A stretch of DNA of 64,000 nt from Streptomyces griseoincarnatus (lineage in GTDB: Bacteria; Actinomycetota; Actinomycetes; Streptomycetales; Streptomycetaceae). Positions 45,490-54,979 of the stretch are shown here, piece after piece. The stretch spans positions 186,001 to 250,000 of the forward strand of contig BMTH01000006.1 of assembly GCA_014649575.1 (NCBI GenBank), read 5' to 3'. Below the pieces are notes generated by a model. It made no database searches and was not told where the DNA came from. It saw only the letters and a program-made list of their open reading frames with translations. Positions within the stretch are counted from its first letter, which is position 1. Every line of letters begins with the position of its first letter. The position numbers and the translations under genes are program-made.

Positions 45490-45918
45490 GTGGGCAAACA
45501 ACAGCAGCGCAGACTGCGCACACTCGTCGTCGATGGCGCGGTCCGGCGCTGGACCGTCCGCCAGCGGGTGCTCCCCGCCTACGACGACTGCCGGCTGTCG
45601 CTGTCCTTCTTCACCGAGGGCCACCGCGCCGGGGCCGGACGCAGGCTGACCCTGGTGTTCGCGCCGGGACCGCTGCGGATCGTGTCCGACACGACGTACT
45701 TCGAGGCCGGAACGGTGGTACGGCTCCCCGACCGCGAGTACCTCAACCTCCACGAGCCCGGGACGGCCCGACGCCTGCTGCACGCGGCGCCGCCCGCCCT
45801 GGACCGCCACCCGGCCGTGCGGGACGTCGAGGTGGACGGCTGGCCGTACTTCGACCGGGTGGTGGACGGCCGTCCGGCGGCCGGGGCTCAGCTCAGCCCC
45901 GCCTCCGTCAGCAGGTAG
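45490..45918 (+). CDS. conserved hypothetical protein
   Basis: The 142-residue protein starts with GTG 45490 (VGKQQQRRLRTLVVDGAVRR) and contains the mixed beta segments TLVFAPGPLRIVSDTTYFEA and GTVVRLPDREYLNLHEPGTA. No motif is recognised. The last 31 bp overlap the 3' end of the convergent gene. It has no signal peptide. It follows tesB by 57 bp and may share its transcript. Confidence 0.65.
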   Translation: MGKQQQRRLRTLVVDGAVRRWTVRQRVLPAYDDCRLSLSFFTEGHRAGAGRRLTLVFAPGPLRIVSDTTYFEAGTVVRLPDREYLNLHEPGTARRLLHAAPPALDRHPAVRDVEVDGWPYFDRVVDGRPAAGAQLSPASVSR

Positions 45919-46676
45919 GCCGTCATCGGGTCGTAGTGGCGGGGGCTCGTCACATGGTCGTCCAGGGGGACCGTCACCTGGACGGTGCCCTCGGCCTCCG
46001 CGAGGAACAGCGCCGGGTCGTTGCAGTCGGCGTACCCGACGGAGTCCACGCCGTACTGGCCGGCGGCGCCCGCCCAGCCGTGGTCGGCGACCACCAGGTC
46101 GGGCAGCGGTCTCCCCTCCCGCTCCAGCGCCGTGAGGATGGTCTTCATCGGGGCGCCCGAGTGGGTGTGCCACAGCGTGGCCCCGTGCTCCAGCACCGCC
46201 ACGTCCGCGAACTGCATCACGTAGCCCTCCTCCGTGGTGAGCCCGTCCGGGATCACCACGATGTCGCAGCCCGCCGCCCGCAGCGCGGCCGCCGTCGCCC
46301 GGTGCACGTCCAGCAGGCCGCCCGGGTGTCCGGTCGCCAGCAGCACCCGCTGCCGGCCCTCCGCCGCCTTGCGCAGCCGCCCCGCCATCCGCTCCAGGCC
46401 GTCGACCGTCAGCTCGGGGTCGATGGTGTCCTGCCCGTACCGGTGCTCCGGGTCGTCGTTCACGCCGACCCGCTCGGCCATCACCGCGAGCACGTCCTGC
46501 TCGTCGGTCCAGCGCTCGCCGAGCTCCAGGCCGAGCCAGTAGTGCCGGTCGCCGTTCGCCAGCTTCCGGTAGTGGGAGAGGTTGTTCTCGCGCGGCGTGG
46601 CGACCTCGCCCGCGATGCGGGTGGCGACCAGGTGTTCGACGAGTTCGGCGCGGCTGGGGGTCCCGGGTATCGGCAT
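45888..46676 (-). CDS. conserved hypothetical, possible phosphatase
   Basis: The 262-residue soluble protein has His/Asp-rich motifs DDPEHRYGQDTIDP, VLLATGHPGGLLDVHRATAA, LWHTHSGAPMKTIL and VVADHGWAGAAGQYGVDSVG. Such patterns suggest a metal- or phosphate-binding enzyme; homologues are often labelled phosphatase in actinobacteria, but no recognised catalytic signature is visible, so the label is weak. It is convergent and overlapping with the preceding gene. ATG 46676. Confidence 0.55.
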   Translation of the reverse strand: MPIPGTPSRAELVEHLVATRIAGEVATPRENNLSHYRKLANGDRHYWLGLELGERWTDEQDVLAVMAERVGVNDDPEHRYGQDTIDPELTVDGLERMAGRLRKAAEGRQRVLLATGHPGGLLDVHRATAAALRAAGCDIVVIPDGLTTEEGYVMQFADVAVLEHGATLWHTHSGAPMKTILTALEREGRPLPDLVVADHGWAGAAGQYGVDSVGYADCNDPALFLAEAEGTVQVTVPLDDHVTSPRHYDPMTAYLLTEAGLS

Positions 46677-46763
46677 GCGTCCATTGTGAGGCAGGGAACA
46701 GGGGGCGTCCCTGGCGTATCGCGCGCTGGGACGTGCGTCACGTACTCAGCCGGCTCCGTACGG

Positions 46764-47735
46764 CTACTCAGCCGCGACCCTCACCACGTACTTGCCCCGG
46801 ACGCCGCCCGCCTCCAGAGCCCGATGGGCCGCCGCCGTCTCCGTCAGCGGGAAGACCCTGTCCACCACGGGGCGCAGCGCGCCCTCGGCGACGTGCCGGG
46901 CCAGCACGTCGAGATCGGCCCGCCGGGGGTCGCCGCTGAAGAAGCGGATCCGGCCGCGTCCGTGCAGCGCGCTGCCCGCGATGTAGCCGAGCGACGTGAC
47001 GGGCCGGCTCAGGTCGAAGGCGATGGTCACCATGCGCCCGCCGGGGTTCAGCAGGCCCCGGAAAGCGCGGAGCTCGGTCCCCACCGTGTCCAGGACGACG
47101 TCGAAGCGGCCCAGGTCCGCCGGCCGTACGCTCCGGTGGTCGACGGCCTCGTGCGCGCCGAGTTCGCGGACGAGGCCGAGGTTGGCGGCGCGGGCGAGGC
47201 CCGTGACCTTCGCGCCGTACGCCCGTCCGAGCTGGACGGCGGCGTTGCCGACGCCGCCCGCCGCGCCCCGCACGAGGAGCCGCTCGCCGGGGCGCAGCCC
47301 GGCCTTGTCGCGCAGCGCGGTGACGGCCGTGGTGGCCACCGGGAGCGCGGCGGCGTCCACCGGGTCGAGGCCGTCGGGGAGCGGGCCGACGCGCTCCTCG
47401 GGCACGGTCACGTACTCGGCGGCGCTGCCGAACCCCGCGGTCCGGCCCAGGACGCCCCACACGCGGTCGCCGGGCGCGAACCGGGTGACCCCGGCCCCGT
47501 GCGCGGCGACCTCGCCGGTGAAGTCCAGGCCCACGCGCTTGGGGAAGCGGCGGCCGAGCAGCAGGCGGAGCCGCCCGGAGCGGGCGGACAGCTCGCCGCC
47601 GTTCACGCTGAACGCGCTCACCTTCACCAGGACCTCGCCGGGGCCGGGCTCGGGCCGGGGCACGCGGCCCACGTAGAGCTCCTCGGGGCCGCCGTAGCGG
47701 TCGTAGAGCACTGCCTTCATCATGCGGTCGTCCAT
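46764..47735 (-). CDS. MDR-family NADPH:quinone-type oxidoreductase
   Basis: The protein has about 323 residues and belongs to the zinc-free medium-chain dehydrogenase/reductase type: N-terminal PEELYVGRVPRPEPGPGEVL and GLDFTGEVAAHGAGVTRFAP, nucleotide loop LLVRGAAGGVGNAAVQLGRA, and no zinc-site Cys/His pattern. It probably reduces quinones or reactive carbonyls. It is divergent from a TetR gene with a palindrome between them, a usual layout for a stress-inducible pair. The start may be ATG 47735, 47723 or 47720. Confidence 0.88.
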   Translation of the reverse strand: MDDRMMKAVLYDRYGGPEELYVGRVPRPEPGPGEVLVKVSAFSVNGGELSARSGRLRLLLGRRFPKRVGLDFTGEVAAHGAGVTRFAPGDRVWGVLGRTAGFGSAAEYVTVPEERVGPLPDGLDPVDAAALPVATTAVTALRDKAGLRPGERLLVRGAAGGVGNAAVQLGRAYGAKVTGLARAANLGLVRELGAHEAVDHRSVRPADLGRFDVVLDTVGTELRAFRGLLNPGGRMVTIAFDLSRPVTSLGYIAGSALHGRGRIRFFSGDPRRADLDVLARHVAEGALRPVVDRVFPLTETAAAHRALEAGGVRGKYVVRVAAE

Positions 47736-47794
47736 CGCCGTCGCCTTCGCGTCAGGTGGTTCGGGGGGTTCGGGACCGACCGTAGGCTGGCAAG

Positions 47795-47810
47795 CGGACG
47801 AGATCGTCCG
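47795..47810. promoter_or_regulatory. TetR operator between MDR gene and regulator
   Basis: CGGACGAGATCGTCCG is a 16-bp palindrome with 7-bp perfect arms, 22 bp before the TetR start and 60 bp before the oxidoreductase start. Confidence 0.82.
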
Positions 47811-47831
47811 TTTAGGCGGAAGCGAGAGACA

Positions 47832-48515
47832 GTGACGACGCGATCCTCTCGGAACACGGCCCGGGACACCGTGCGGTCGGACGCCCGCCGCAACCGGGAG
47901 CGCCTCCTCGCCGCGGCCCGCGCGGTCTTCGCCGAGCACGGGATCGACGCCCCGATGGCGACCGTGGCCCGGCGGGCCGGGGTCGGCGCGGCGACCCTGT
48001 ACCGGCACTTCCCGACCCGGGAGGCGCTGGTGCGGGGCGCGTTCGCGCGGCAGATGGAGACCTGCGGCCGGGCCCTTGGTGACGCCCTGGCCGCCGACGA
48101 CCCGTGGACGGGCCTGACGCACCTGGTCGAGACGGTCTGCGCCCTCCAGCGGGAGGAACGCGGATTCCCGGCCGCGTTCCTCGACGCCTTCCCGGAGACC
48201 AGGGAGGAGCACGCGCGCTCCCGCGAACAGGCGGAACGGGACGTCACCGCCCTGGTGCGCAGAGCGCAGGAGTCGGGCGCGCTCCGGCCCGACTTCCACC
48301 CGTCCGACCTCGTCGTCGCCCTGGTGGCCCACTGCGGCTTGGTGGCGGCCCTCCCGGACGACCCGAGGGCGTCCCGTCGCCTGGTGGCGTACCTGCTCCA
48401 GTCGTTCCGGGCCGCCCCGCCCACCGCACCGTTGCCCCCGCCGTCGGGACTGACCCTGCGCGGCCTGCCCCTGACACCGGAGGGCGGGGGATCCCGGACG
48501 CCCCGCCGGTCCTGA
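47832..48515 (+). CDS. TetR-family repressor
   Basis: The 227-residue protein has a TetR HTH (RRNRERLLAAARAVFAEHGI, VARRAGVGAATLYRHFPTRE). The C-terminal domain is of the SbtR/TetR_C_33-like helical type, followed by a Pro-rich tail. GTG 47832 follows GCGAGAGA. It is divergent from the MDR oxidoreductase and probably represses it through the palindrome in the gap. Confidence 0.9.
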   Translation: MTTRSSRNTARDTVRSDARRNRERLLAAARAVFAEHGIDAPMATVARRAGVGAATLYRHFPTREALVRGAFARQMETCGRALGDALAADDPWTGLTHLVETVCALQREERGFPAAFLDAFPETREEHARSREQAERDVTALVRRAQESGALRPDFHPSDLVVALVAHCGLVAALPDDPRASRRLVAYLLQSFRAAPPTAPLPPPSGLTLRGLPLTPEGGGSRTPRRS

Positions 48516-48547
48516 CAGACGTCGGGCCGCTCACGCGGGCCGGGCGG

Positions 48548-50155
48548 TCACGTCCGCCGCAGCGCGAACCACAGCTCCATGCGGACGTCCGGGTCGTCCA
48601 GGTCCGCGTCCAGCAGGGCCGCGCAGCGGGCGATCCGCTGCCGGACCGTGTTGCGGTGGACGTCCAGGGCGACCGCCGTGCGGTCCCAGCTGCCGTGGAG
48701 GGAGAGCCAGGTGCGGAGCGTGTCGACCAGGGCCGGGGATTGCTCTATGGGGGCGAGGAGCGCGCGGGCGTGGGCGTCCGCCTCCGCCGGCGGGACCAGG
48801 TCGGTCAGCGCGGTCGGACGGTCGCCGTGGCGGAGCAGCGGGGCGCGGGTGGCGCGGGCGCGGGCCAGGGCGCGGGCGGCCTGGGTGTCGGCGGCCGGCC
48901 AGTCCCGGGGGGCCGCCGCCGCGCTGACGCCGAGCGTCCAGCCCGGCACCCGCTCCACCGCCCGCCCGTCGGGCACCAGCACCCGCACCACCTCGCCCGC
49001 CACGTCCACCAGGGACGAGCCGAGGGCGGCGCCCAGCGCGGAGGCGGTCACCGCGTCCGGCGCCGCCCGCCCGTCCGGCCTGCCGTGCACGACCCGCCAC
49101 CGGTCCCCGCCGAGCAGCGGCGCCACCTCCGCGGGCGCCGCGCCCAGCAGCAGCCGTACCAGCGCGGAGGAGCGGCCGGCGCCCGAGCCGCTGTGCCGTT
49201 CGCCGGTGAGCAGCGAGAGCAGCACGGCCGCGACGGACGCGATGGTGTGGTCGCCCGCGTCCCGCTGCGGGGCGGCCGTCCCGAGCACGAACCCCTCGCC
49301 GTTGCCCAGCGCGTGCGCGACCAGCCGCACCCCGGCCACCGTGTCGGACGCGGAGGAGGGACGGGCCGCGAGGTCGGCGTGGAGGTCGCCCGGGCTGCCG
49401 GCCGGGGCGTCCGGGCCGGATCCGACCCGGTGTCCGGGCGAGGACGCGCGCGTGTGCCCGGCCGAGGGCGGGCGCGGGCCTTCGGGCGACGGCGTCCGGA
49501 GGCGTCCGGTTGACGGCGGGCGCACCACCTCGGCGAGTTTCGCCAGCGCCGTCCGCACCTCCTCGCCCGGCTCCGGCCCCGCGCCCGCGAGCCGTGTGCC
49601 CTCGGGGCCGTACAGCACCGCGTGGCCGCCCAGGCGGCGCGCGAGCTGCTGGAGGACGGAGGGGACCGGGTCGGGGCGGGCGGCGGCGGTGGCCAGGCTC
49701 TGCTGGGCCTCCGTGACCCGCCGCAGCTCGGCCGTGCGAGCCTGCGCCATCAGTTGCCACAGCGCCCGCGCCACCGCCGAGAACGTCGTCCGGGGCGGGA
49801 CCTCGACGAGCGGCAGGCCGTGCATCTCACACGCTTCCACCAGCGCCCCGGGCACCGTGTCGTGCACCGGCGCGACACCGAATCCGAGGGCCGCCCCGCC
49901 CGCCGCGACGATCCGCGACACGTACGCGTCGAAGTAGCCCGCGCCCGCCCCGTCCGGGACGTGCACACCCGCCGACAGCAGCAGTTCGCCGCCCAGCAGG
50001 TACGGGTAGGGGTCGGCCATCTCCGAGGTGTGCGCCCAGTGCACCACGACCGCCGGGTCCGCGGGCCCCGCGATCCGGCGCAGGCCCAGGTCCGCGCGGG
50101 CCAGCAGCGCGTCCAGGGGGACGGGAGGGGTGGGCGGAACAGCGGGGTCCGGCAT
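48548..50155 (-). CDS. PucR-family transcriptional regulator
   Basis: The protein has about 535 residues. The N-terminal PucR sensing domain (residues 10-130) includes VVVHWAHTSEMADPYPYLLG and GVAPVHDTVPGALVEACEMH. A low-complexity Pro/Ser insert lies near 235-280. The C-terminal HTH is SLHGSWDRTAVALDVHRNTV then RQRIARCAALL. The PucR family controls purine and amine catabolism. It is divergent from the symporter-ureohydrolase-ThDP operon that it probably activates. ATG 50155 was taken, with GGAGGAAA upstream; ATG 50173 is an alternative. Confidence 0.88.
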   Translation of the reverse strand: MPDPAVPPTPPVPLDALLARADLGLRRIAGPADPAVVVHWAHTSEMADPYPYLLGGELLLSAGVHVPDGAGAGYFDAYVSRIVAAGGAALGFGVAPVHDTVPGALVEACEMHGLPLVEVPPRTTFSAVARALWQLMAQARTAELRRVTEAQQSLATAAARPDPVPSVLQQLARRLGGHAVLYGPEGTRLAGAGPEPGEEVRTALAKLAEVVRPPSTGRLRTPSPEGPRPPSAGHTRASSPGHRVGSGPDAPAGSPGDLHADLAARPSSASDTVAGVRLVAHALGNGEGFVLGTAAPQRDAGDHTIASVAAVLLSLLTGERHSGSGAGRSSALVRLLLGAAPAEVAPLLGGDRWRVVHGRPDGRAAPDAVTASALGAALGSSLVDVAGEVVRVLVPDGRAVERVPGWTLGVSAAAAPRDWPAADTQAARALARARATRAPLLRHGDRPTALTDLVPPAEADAHARALLAPIEQSPALVDTLRTWLSLHGSWDRTAVALDVHRNTVRQRIARCAALLDADLDDPDVRMELWFALRRT

Positions 50156-50340
50156 GGTGGACGTTTCCTCCATCCCAGGATGTCGATCTGGATGAAACGT
50201 ACACTTCGCAGTCGCTTTTCGGCCACCTAGGGTCGGGTCACCGGCAACCCGCGGGTACGGGCGGATGTCCCCGCGCGGCGCCGGTGAGCACGATCCGTCT
50301 GCACGACACGCCACCGACAGTGCGCGAAGGAGGCCCCCGC

Positions 50341-51819
50341 ATGGCCGTGGACTACCTGGTCATCGTCGTCTATCTGGCCGGCATGCTGGCCATGGGCTGG
50401 TGGGGCATGCGCCGCGCCAAGTCCAAGAGCGAGTTCCTGGTGGCCGGCCGGCGGCTCGGCCCCGCCATGTACTCGGGCACCATGGCCGCCATCGTCCTCG
50501 GCGGCGCGTCCACCATCGGCGGGGTGGGCCTCGGCTACCAGTACGGACTGTCCGGCGCCTGGATGGTGTTCACCATCGGGCTCGGCCTGCTCGCCCTGAG
50601 TGTCTTCTTCTCCGCCCGCATCGCCCGGCTGAAGGTCTACACCGTCTCCGAGATGCTCGACCTGCGCTACGGCGGCCGGGCCGGCGTCATCTCCGGCCTC
50701 GTCATGTGGGCGTACACCCTGATGCTCGCGGTGACCTCGACGATCGCCTACGCCACGATCTTCGACGTCCTCTTCGACATGAACCGCACCCTCGCGATCG
50801 TCCTCGGCGGCTCGATCGTCGTCGCGTACTCCACGCTCGGCGGCATGTGGTCGATCACGCTCACCGACATGGTGCAGTTCGTCGTGAAGACGATCGGCGT
50901 GCTGCTCCTGCTGCTGCCCGTCGCCGTCGTCAAGGCGGGCGGCTTCAGCGAGATGAAGGCGCAGCTGCCCACCGAGTACTTCGACCCGCTGGGCATCGGC
51001 GGCGAGACGATCTTCACCTATGTGCTGATCTACACCTTCGGCATGCTCATCGGGCAGGACATCTGGCAGCGCGTGTTCACCGCCCGCAGCGACCGCACGG
51101 CCCGCTGGGGCGGCACCGTCGCCGGCACCTACTGCCTCGCCTACGCCGTCGCCGGCGCGGTCATCGGCACCGCCGCCAAGGTGCTCTACCCGAACCTGGC
51201 CAGCGCCGACGACGCCTTCGCCACCATCGTCAAGGACGAGCTGCCCATGGGCGTGCGCGGCCTCGTGCTGGCAGCCGCCCTCGCCGCCGTGATGTCGACG
51301 TCCTCCGGCGCGCTGATCGCCTGCGCCACCGTCGCCAACAACGACATCTGGGCGCGGCTGCGCGGCATCGTCCGCACGGAGGGCGATCAGCACGACGAGG
51401 TGAAGGGCAACCGCGCCTTCATCCTGCTGATGGGCCTCGCCGTGATCGCCACCGCCATCGCCCTCAACGACGTCGTCCAGGCGCTGACCGTCGCGTACAA
51501 CCTGCTGGTCGGCGGGCTGCTCGTGCCCATCCTTGGCGGGCTGCTGTGGAAGCGCGGCACCGCGCAGGGCGCCCTCGCCTCCGTCGCCGTCGGCGGCCTC
51601 GCCGTGATCGGCCTGATGGCGGCCTACGGCATCCTCGCCAACGAGCCCGTCTACTACGGCCTCCTCGCCTCCCTCGCGGCCTACGTCGCCGTCTCCCTCG
51701 CCACCCGCCCGACCGACGCGGCCGTCCTCGCCGCCTGGCGCGAGCGTCTCGCCGGACGCGCCCCCGAACCGGGCACCGCGTCCGAAACCGTGTCCGAACA
51801 GGTCCCGGCCGCCCAGTAG
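50341..51819 (+). CDS. sodium:solute symporter (SSS family)
   Basis: The 492-residue membrane protein has about 13 spans. Family marks: SKSEFLVAGRRLGP near the N-terminus, ASTIGGVGLGYQYGLSGAWM, AYSTLGGMWSITLTDMVQFV, and MSTSSGALIACATVANNDIW near the Na+ site. AAGGAGG stands 8 nt before ATG. It imports an organic substrate with Na+. With the ureohydrolase and ThDP enzyme downstream, the cargo is probably a guanidino compound, an amine or arginine derivative (inferred). Confidence 0.93.
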   Translation: MAVDYLVIVVYLAGMLAMGWWGMRRAKSKSEFLVAGRRLGPAMYSGTMAAIVLGGASTIGGVGLGYQYGLSGAWMVFTIGLGLLALSVFFSARIARLKVYTVSEMLDLRYGGRAGVISGLVMWAYTLMLAVTSTIAYATIFDVLFDMNRTLAIVLGGSIVVAYSTLGGMWSITLTDMVQFVVKTIGVLLLLLPVAVVKAGGFSEMKAQLPTEYFDPLGIGGETIFTYVLIYTFGMLIGQDIWQRVFTARSDRTARWGGTVAGTYCLAYAVAGAVIGTAAKVLYPNLASADDAFATIVKDELPMGVRGLVLAAALAAVMSTSSGALIACATVANNDIWARLRGIVRTEGDQHDEVKGNRAFILLMGLAVIATAIALNDVVQALTVAYNLLVGGLLVPILGGLLWKRGTAQGALASVAVGGLAVIGLMAAYGILANEPVYYGLLASLAAYVAVSLATRPTDAAVLAAWRERLAGRAPEPGTASETVSEQVPAAQ

Positions 51820-51874
51820 CATCGTGGGCAGTCCGCACATACGCGACGAAGCGTAGGAAAGAGAGCAGTCCTTC

Positions 51875-52843
51875 ATGAGCAGCAACGAGACGCCCCGCGG
51901 CCCCGTCGACTCCTCCCGCGTGCCGCGCTACGCCGGCCCCGCGACCTTCGCCCGGCTGCCCCGCCTCGACGAGGTGGGCCGCGCCGACGTCGCCGTCGTG
52001 GGCGTGCCGTTCGACTCCGGCGTCTCGTACCGGCCGGGCGCCCGCTTCGGCGGCAACGCCATCCGTGAGGCGTCCCGGCTGCTGCGCCCCTACAACCCCG
52101 CGCAGGACGCCTCCCCCTTCGCCCTCGCGCAGGTCGCGGACGGCGGCGACATCGCGGTCAACCCGTTCAACATCAACGAGGCCGTCGAGACGATAGAGGC
52201 CGCCGCCGACGACCTCCTCGGCACCGGCGCCCGCATGATGACCCTCGGCGGCGACCACACCATCGCGCTGCCGCTCCTCAGGAGCGTCGCCAAGAAGCAC
52301 GGCCCGGTCGCGCTGCTGCACTTCGACGCGCACCTCGACACCTGGGACACCTACTTCGGCGCCGAGTACACCCACGGCACGCCGTTCCGCCGGGCCGTCG
52401 AGGAGGGCATCCTCGACACCGAGGCCCTCTCGCACGTCGGCACCCGCGGCCCGCTCTACGGCAAGCAGGACCTCACCGACGACGAGAAGATGGGCTTCGG
52501 CATCGTCACCTCCGCGGACGTCTACCGCCGCGGCGCCGACGAGGTCGCCGACCAGCTCCGGCAGCGCATCGGCGACCGCCCGCTGTACATCTCCATCGAC
52601 ATCGACTGCCTCGACCCCGCCCACGCGCCCGGCACCGGCACGCCCGAGGCGGGCGGCATGACCTCCCGCGAGCTGCTGGAGATCCTGCGCGGCCTCGCCT
52701 CCTGCAACCTGGTCTCCGCCGACGTCGTCGAGGTGGCGCCCGCGTACGACCACGCCGAGATCACCTCGGTCGCCGCGTCCCACACGGCGTACGAACTGAC
52801 CACGATCATGTCCCGCCAGATCGCGGAGGCCCGCGCCAAGTGA
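51875..52843 (+). CDS. ureohydrolase, agmatinase or guanidinobutyrase
   Basis: The 322-residue arginase-fold enzyme carries all Mn ligands: [19 protein letters not shown] and [38 protein letters not shown] is typical of agmatinase/guanidinobutyrase. It releases urea from a guanidino substrate. It overlaps the next gene by 4 bp (GTGA), so the two proteins probably act in one path. The speB label would fit the family, but neighbourhood with a decarboxylase favours 4-guanidinobutyrate. Confidence 0.9.
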   Translation: MSSNETPRGPVDSSRVPRYAGPATFARLPRLDEVGRADVAVVGVPFDSGVSYRPGARFGGNAIREASRLLRPYNPAQDASPFALAQVADGGDIAVNPFNINEAVETIEAAADDLLGTGARMMTLGGDHTIALPLLRSVAKKHGPVALLHFDAHLDTWDTYFGAEYTHGTPFRRAVEEGILDTEALSHVGTRGPLYGKQDLTDDEKMGFGIVTSADVYRRGADEVADQLRQRIGDRPLYISIDIDCLDPAHAPGTGTPEAGGMTSRELLEILRGLASCNLVSADVVEVAPAYDHAEITSVAASHTAYELTTIMSRQIAEARAK

Positions 52844-54528
52844 CACACGACCACGACCTGGAGCTCCGTCCGACCGCCGCCCAGACGGAGGCGGCGCTGA
52901 ACCCCCCGCCCGGCCGCACCGGCGGAGACCTGGTCGTGGAGACCCTGGCCGGGCTCGGCGCGACCACCGTCTTCGGCCTGCCCGGGCAGCACGCCCTCGG
53001 CATGTTCGACGCGCTGCGCCGCTCCGACCTGCGCTACATCGGCCTGCGCGTGGAGAACAACGCGGGCTTCGCGGCGGACGCGTACGGCCGGATCACCGGC
53101 GAGGCGGCCCCGCTGCTGCTGTCCACAGGACCCGGCGCCCTCACCTCGCTGGCCGCGCTCCAGGAGGCGGCGGCCGCGTCCGCGCCGGTGCTGGCGATCA
53201 GCAGCCAGGTGCCGACCGCGGGCCTCGGCGGCGGACGCCACGGCTATCTGCACGAACTACCCGACCAGTCCGCCTCGTTCCGGGGCGTCGTGAAGTCCGT
53301 GCACACGGTCCGCACCGCCTCCCAGATCCCGTCGGCGATCGCGGAGGCGTGGAAGTCCGCGCTCACCGTCCCGCACGGGCCCGTGTGGGTGGAGATCCCG
53401 CAGGACGTGCTGCTCGCCGAGACGATGCTGCCGGTGGTGACGGCGATGGACGCCACCCCGGACGAGCTGCCCCCGCGCCCCGAACTGACCGCGCTGGCCG
53501 CGCACCTGCTGTCCGGCGCGGAACGCCCCGCGATCGTCGCGGGCGGGGGAGTGATCCGCTCGGACGCCTCCGGAAAGCTGCGGCAGCTCGCGGAACGCCT
53601 CCAGGCGCCGGTGGTGACCACCCCCGGCGGCAAGGGCGCCTTCCCGTGGACCCACCCGCTGTCCCTCCAGTCCTGGATCGAGGACCGCCACACCACCGAC
53701 TTCCTCGAGGACGCGGACGTCCTGCTCGTCGTCGGCTCCGGACTCGGCGAACTCTCCTCGAACTACCACACGTTCAAGCCCCGGGGCCGGGTGATCCAGA
53801 TCGAGGCCGACCTCGGCAAGCTGGAGTCCAACCACGCCGGCATCGGCATCCACGCGGACGCCCGCCTCGCCCTCCAGGCGCTCCTGGAGACCGTCGAGCC
53901 GCGCGCGGACGAGACCGCCCCCGCGCGGGTGCGGGAGCTGCTGGACCGGGTGCGGGCCCGTATCGACGGGCAGGACCTGGCGCTGGAGCAGCAGGTGCTG
54001 ACGGCGGTGCGGCGCGCCCTGCCGACCGGCTCGCCGTCCTTCTGGGACATGACGATCCTCGCCTACTGGGCGTGGTCCGCGTTCGACGCGATGGGCCCCA
54101 ACCACCTGCACTCGGCGCAGGGCGCCGGCGGCCTCGGCTACGGCTTCCCCGCCGCCCTCGGCGCGGCCGTCGCCGACCCCACGCGTCCGGTGCTGGCGGT
54201 CTCCGGCGACGGCGGCGCGCTGTACTCGATCGCCGAGCTGGCCACGGCCCGCCAGTACGACCTGGACGTCACCTGGCTGATCGTCGACGACGGCGGCTAC
54301 GGCATCCTGCGCGAGTACATGACGGACGCCTTCGGCGAGCCCACGGCGACGGAGCTGACCCGCCCGGACTACGTGGCCCTCGCCGAGTCCTTCGGCGTCC
54401 CGGGTCTGCGCACCAGCCCGGACACCTTGGAGGAGGACCTCGCCAAGTCCCTTTCCACCCCGGGCCCGTCGGTGGTCGTCCTCCCGGCGGTGCTCCGCAT
54501 GTTCGCGCCGACGCACCTGGGGAGCTGA
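52840..54528 (+). CDS. thiamine-diphosphate enzyme, possible 2-ketoarginine decarboxylase
   Basis: The 562-residue enzyme of the acetolactate synthase/decarboxylase superfamily has the catalytic Glu in [23 protein letters not shown]-domain [20 protein letters not shown], and the ThDP/Mg site [14 protein letters not shown] to [14 protein letters not shown]. The usual Asn of the GDG-xN site is Asp here (IVDDGGYG instead of IVNNGGYG). The close link to a guanidino-releasing ureohydrolase suggests an AruI-like 2-ketoarginine decarboxylase. GTG start overlaps the ureohydrolase stop. Confidence 0.8.
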   Translation: MTHDHDLELRPTAAQTEAALNPPPGRTGGDLVVETLAGLGATTVFGLPGQHALGMFDALRRSDLRYIGLRVENNAGFAADAYGRITGEAAPLLLSTGPGALTSLAALQEAAAASAPVLAISSQVPTAGLGGGRHGYLHELPDQSASFRGVVKSVHTVRTASQIPSAIAEAWKSALTVPHGPVWVEIPQDVLLAETMLPVVTAMDATPDELPPRPELTALAAHLLSGAERPAIVAGGGVIRSDASGKLRQLAERLQAPVVTTPGGKGAFPWTHPLSLQSWIEDRHTTDFLEDADVLLVVGSGLGELSSNYHTFKPRGRVIQIEADLGKLESNHAGIGIHADARLALQALLETVEPRADETAPARVRELLDRVRARIDGQDLALEQQVLTAVRRALPTGSPSFWDMTILAYWAWSAFDAMGPNHLHSAQGAGGLGYGFPAALGAAVADPTRPVLAVSGDGGALYSIAELATARQYDLDVTWLIVDDGGYGILREYMTDAFGEPTATELTRPDYVALAESFGVPGLRTSPDTLEEDLAKSLSTPGPSVVVLPAVLRMFAPTHLGS

Positions 54529-54751
54529 GGCGCGGGCTCCTGCGAGATCGCCCGCAGCCACGCGGAGGGCGGTGGTGTCCGGTCCGGGGCAGCAGGCGCC
54601 CGGGCCCACCCCGTCGATCCGGCCGCCGAAGGCGCCCGGGTCCACAGGCCGTGGAAGCGGGGCGGTTCTCAAGGCCTCGGGCTCCCCGGCCAGGCCGCTG
54701 ACGTGTGCGGCCACGATTCTGAGCACGGAGAGGGACCGCGGTGGGGAGCGG
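54529..54751. other. gap between ThDP enzyme and DUF397 gene
   Basis: These 223 bp lie between convergent genes. No gene, clear hairpin or repeat was recognised. Confidence 0.5.
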
Positions 54752-54979
54752 TCAGGCGGAGACGGAGAGGCTTCCGTCCTTGACCGCGGTGACGAACGGC
54801 GTCCAGCCGGCCGGCCGGAAGAGCAGCGCGGGGCCCTCAGGGGCCTTGGAGTCGCGGACAGGGACACCTGTGGGGTGGTCGTCCAGGACCTCCAGGCAGC
54901 TGCCGCCCTCGCTGCCGCTGTAGGAGGACTTCCGCCAGCCGGTCAGCGCGGCAGCGTTCGAGATGATCGGTTCAGTCAT
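54752..54979 (-). CDS. DUF397 small protein (WhiJ-associated type)
   Basis: The 75-residue protein has the DUF397 signature GWRKSSYSGSEGGSCLEVLD, then VPVRDSKAPEGPALLFRPAG and the end VTAVKDGSLSVSA. It is known to pair with XRE/DUF5753 (WhiJ-like) regulators and to modulate their DNA binding. Its start overlaps the regulator's stop by 8 bp, so the two are a unit. Confidence 0.95.
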   Translation of the reverse strand: MTEPIISNAAALTGWRKSSYSGSEGGSCLEVLDDHPTGVPVRDSKAPEGPALLFRPAGWTPFVTAVKDGSLSVSA

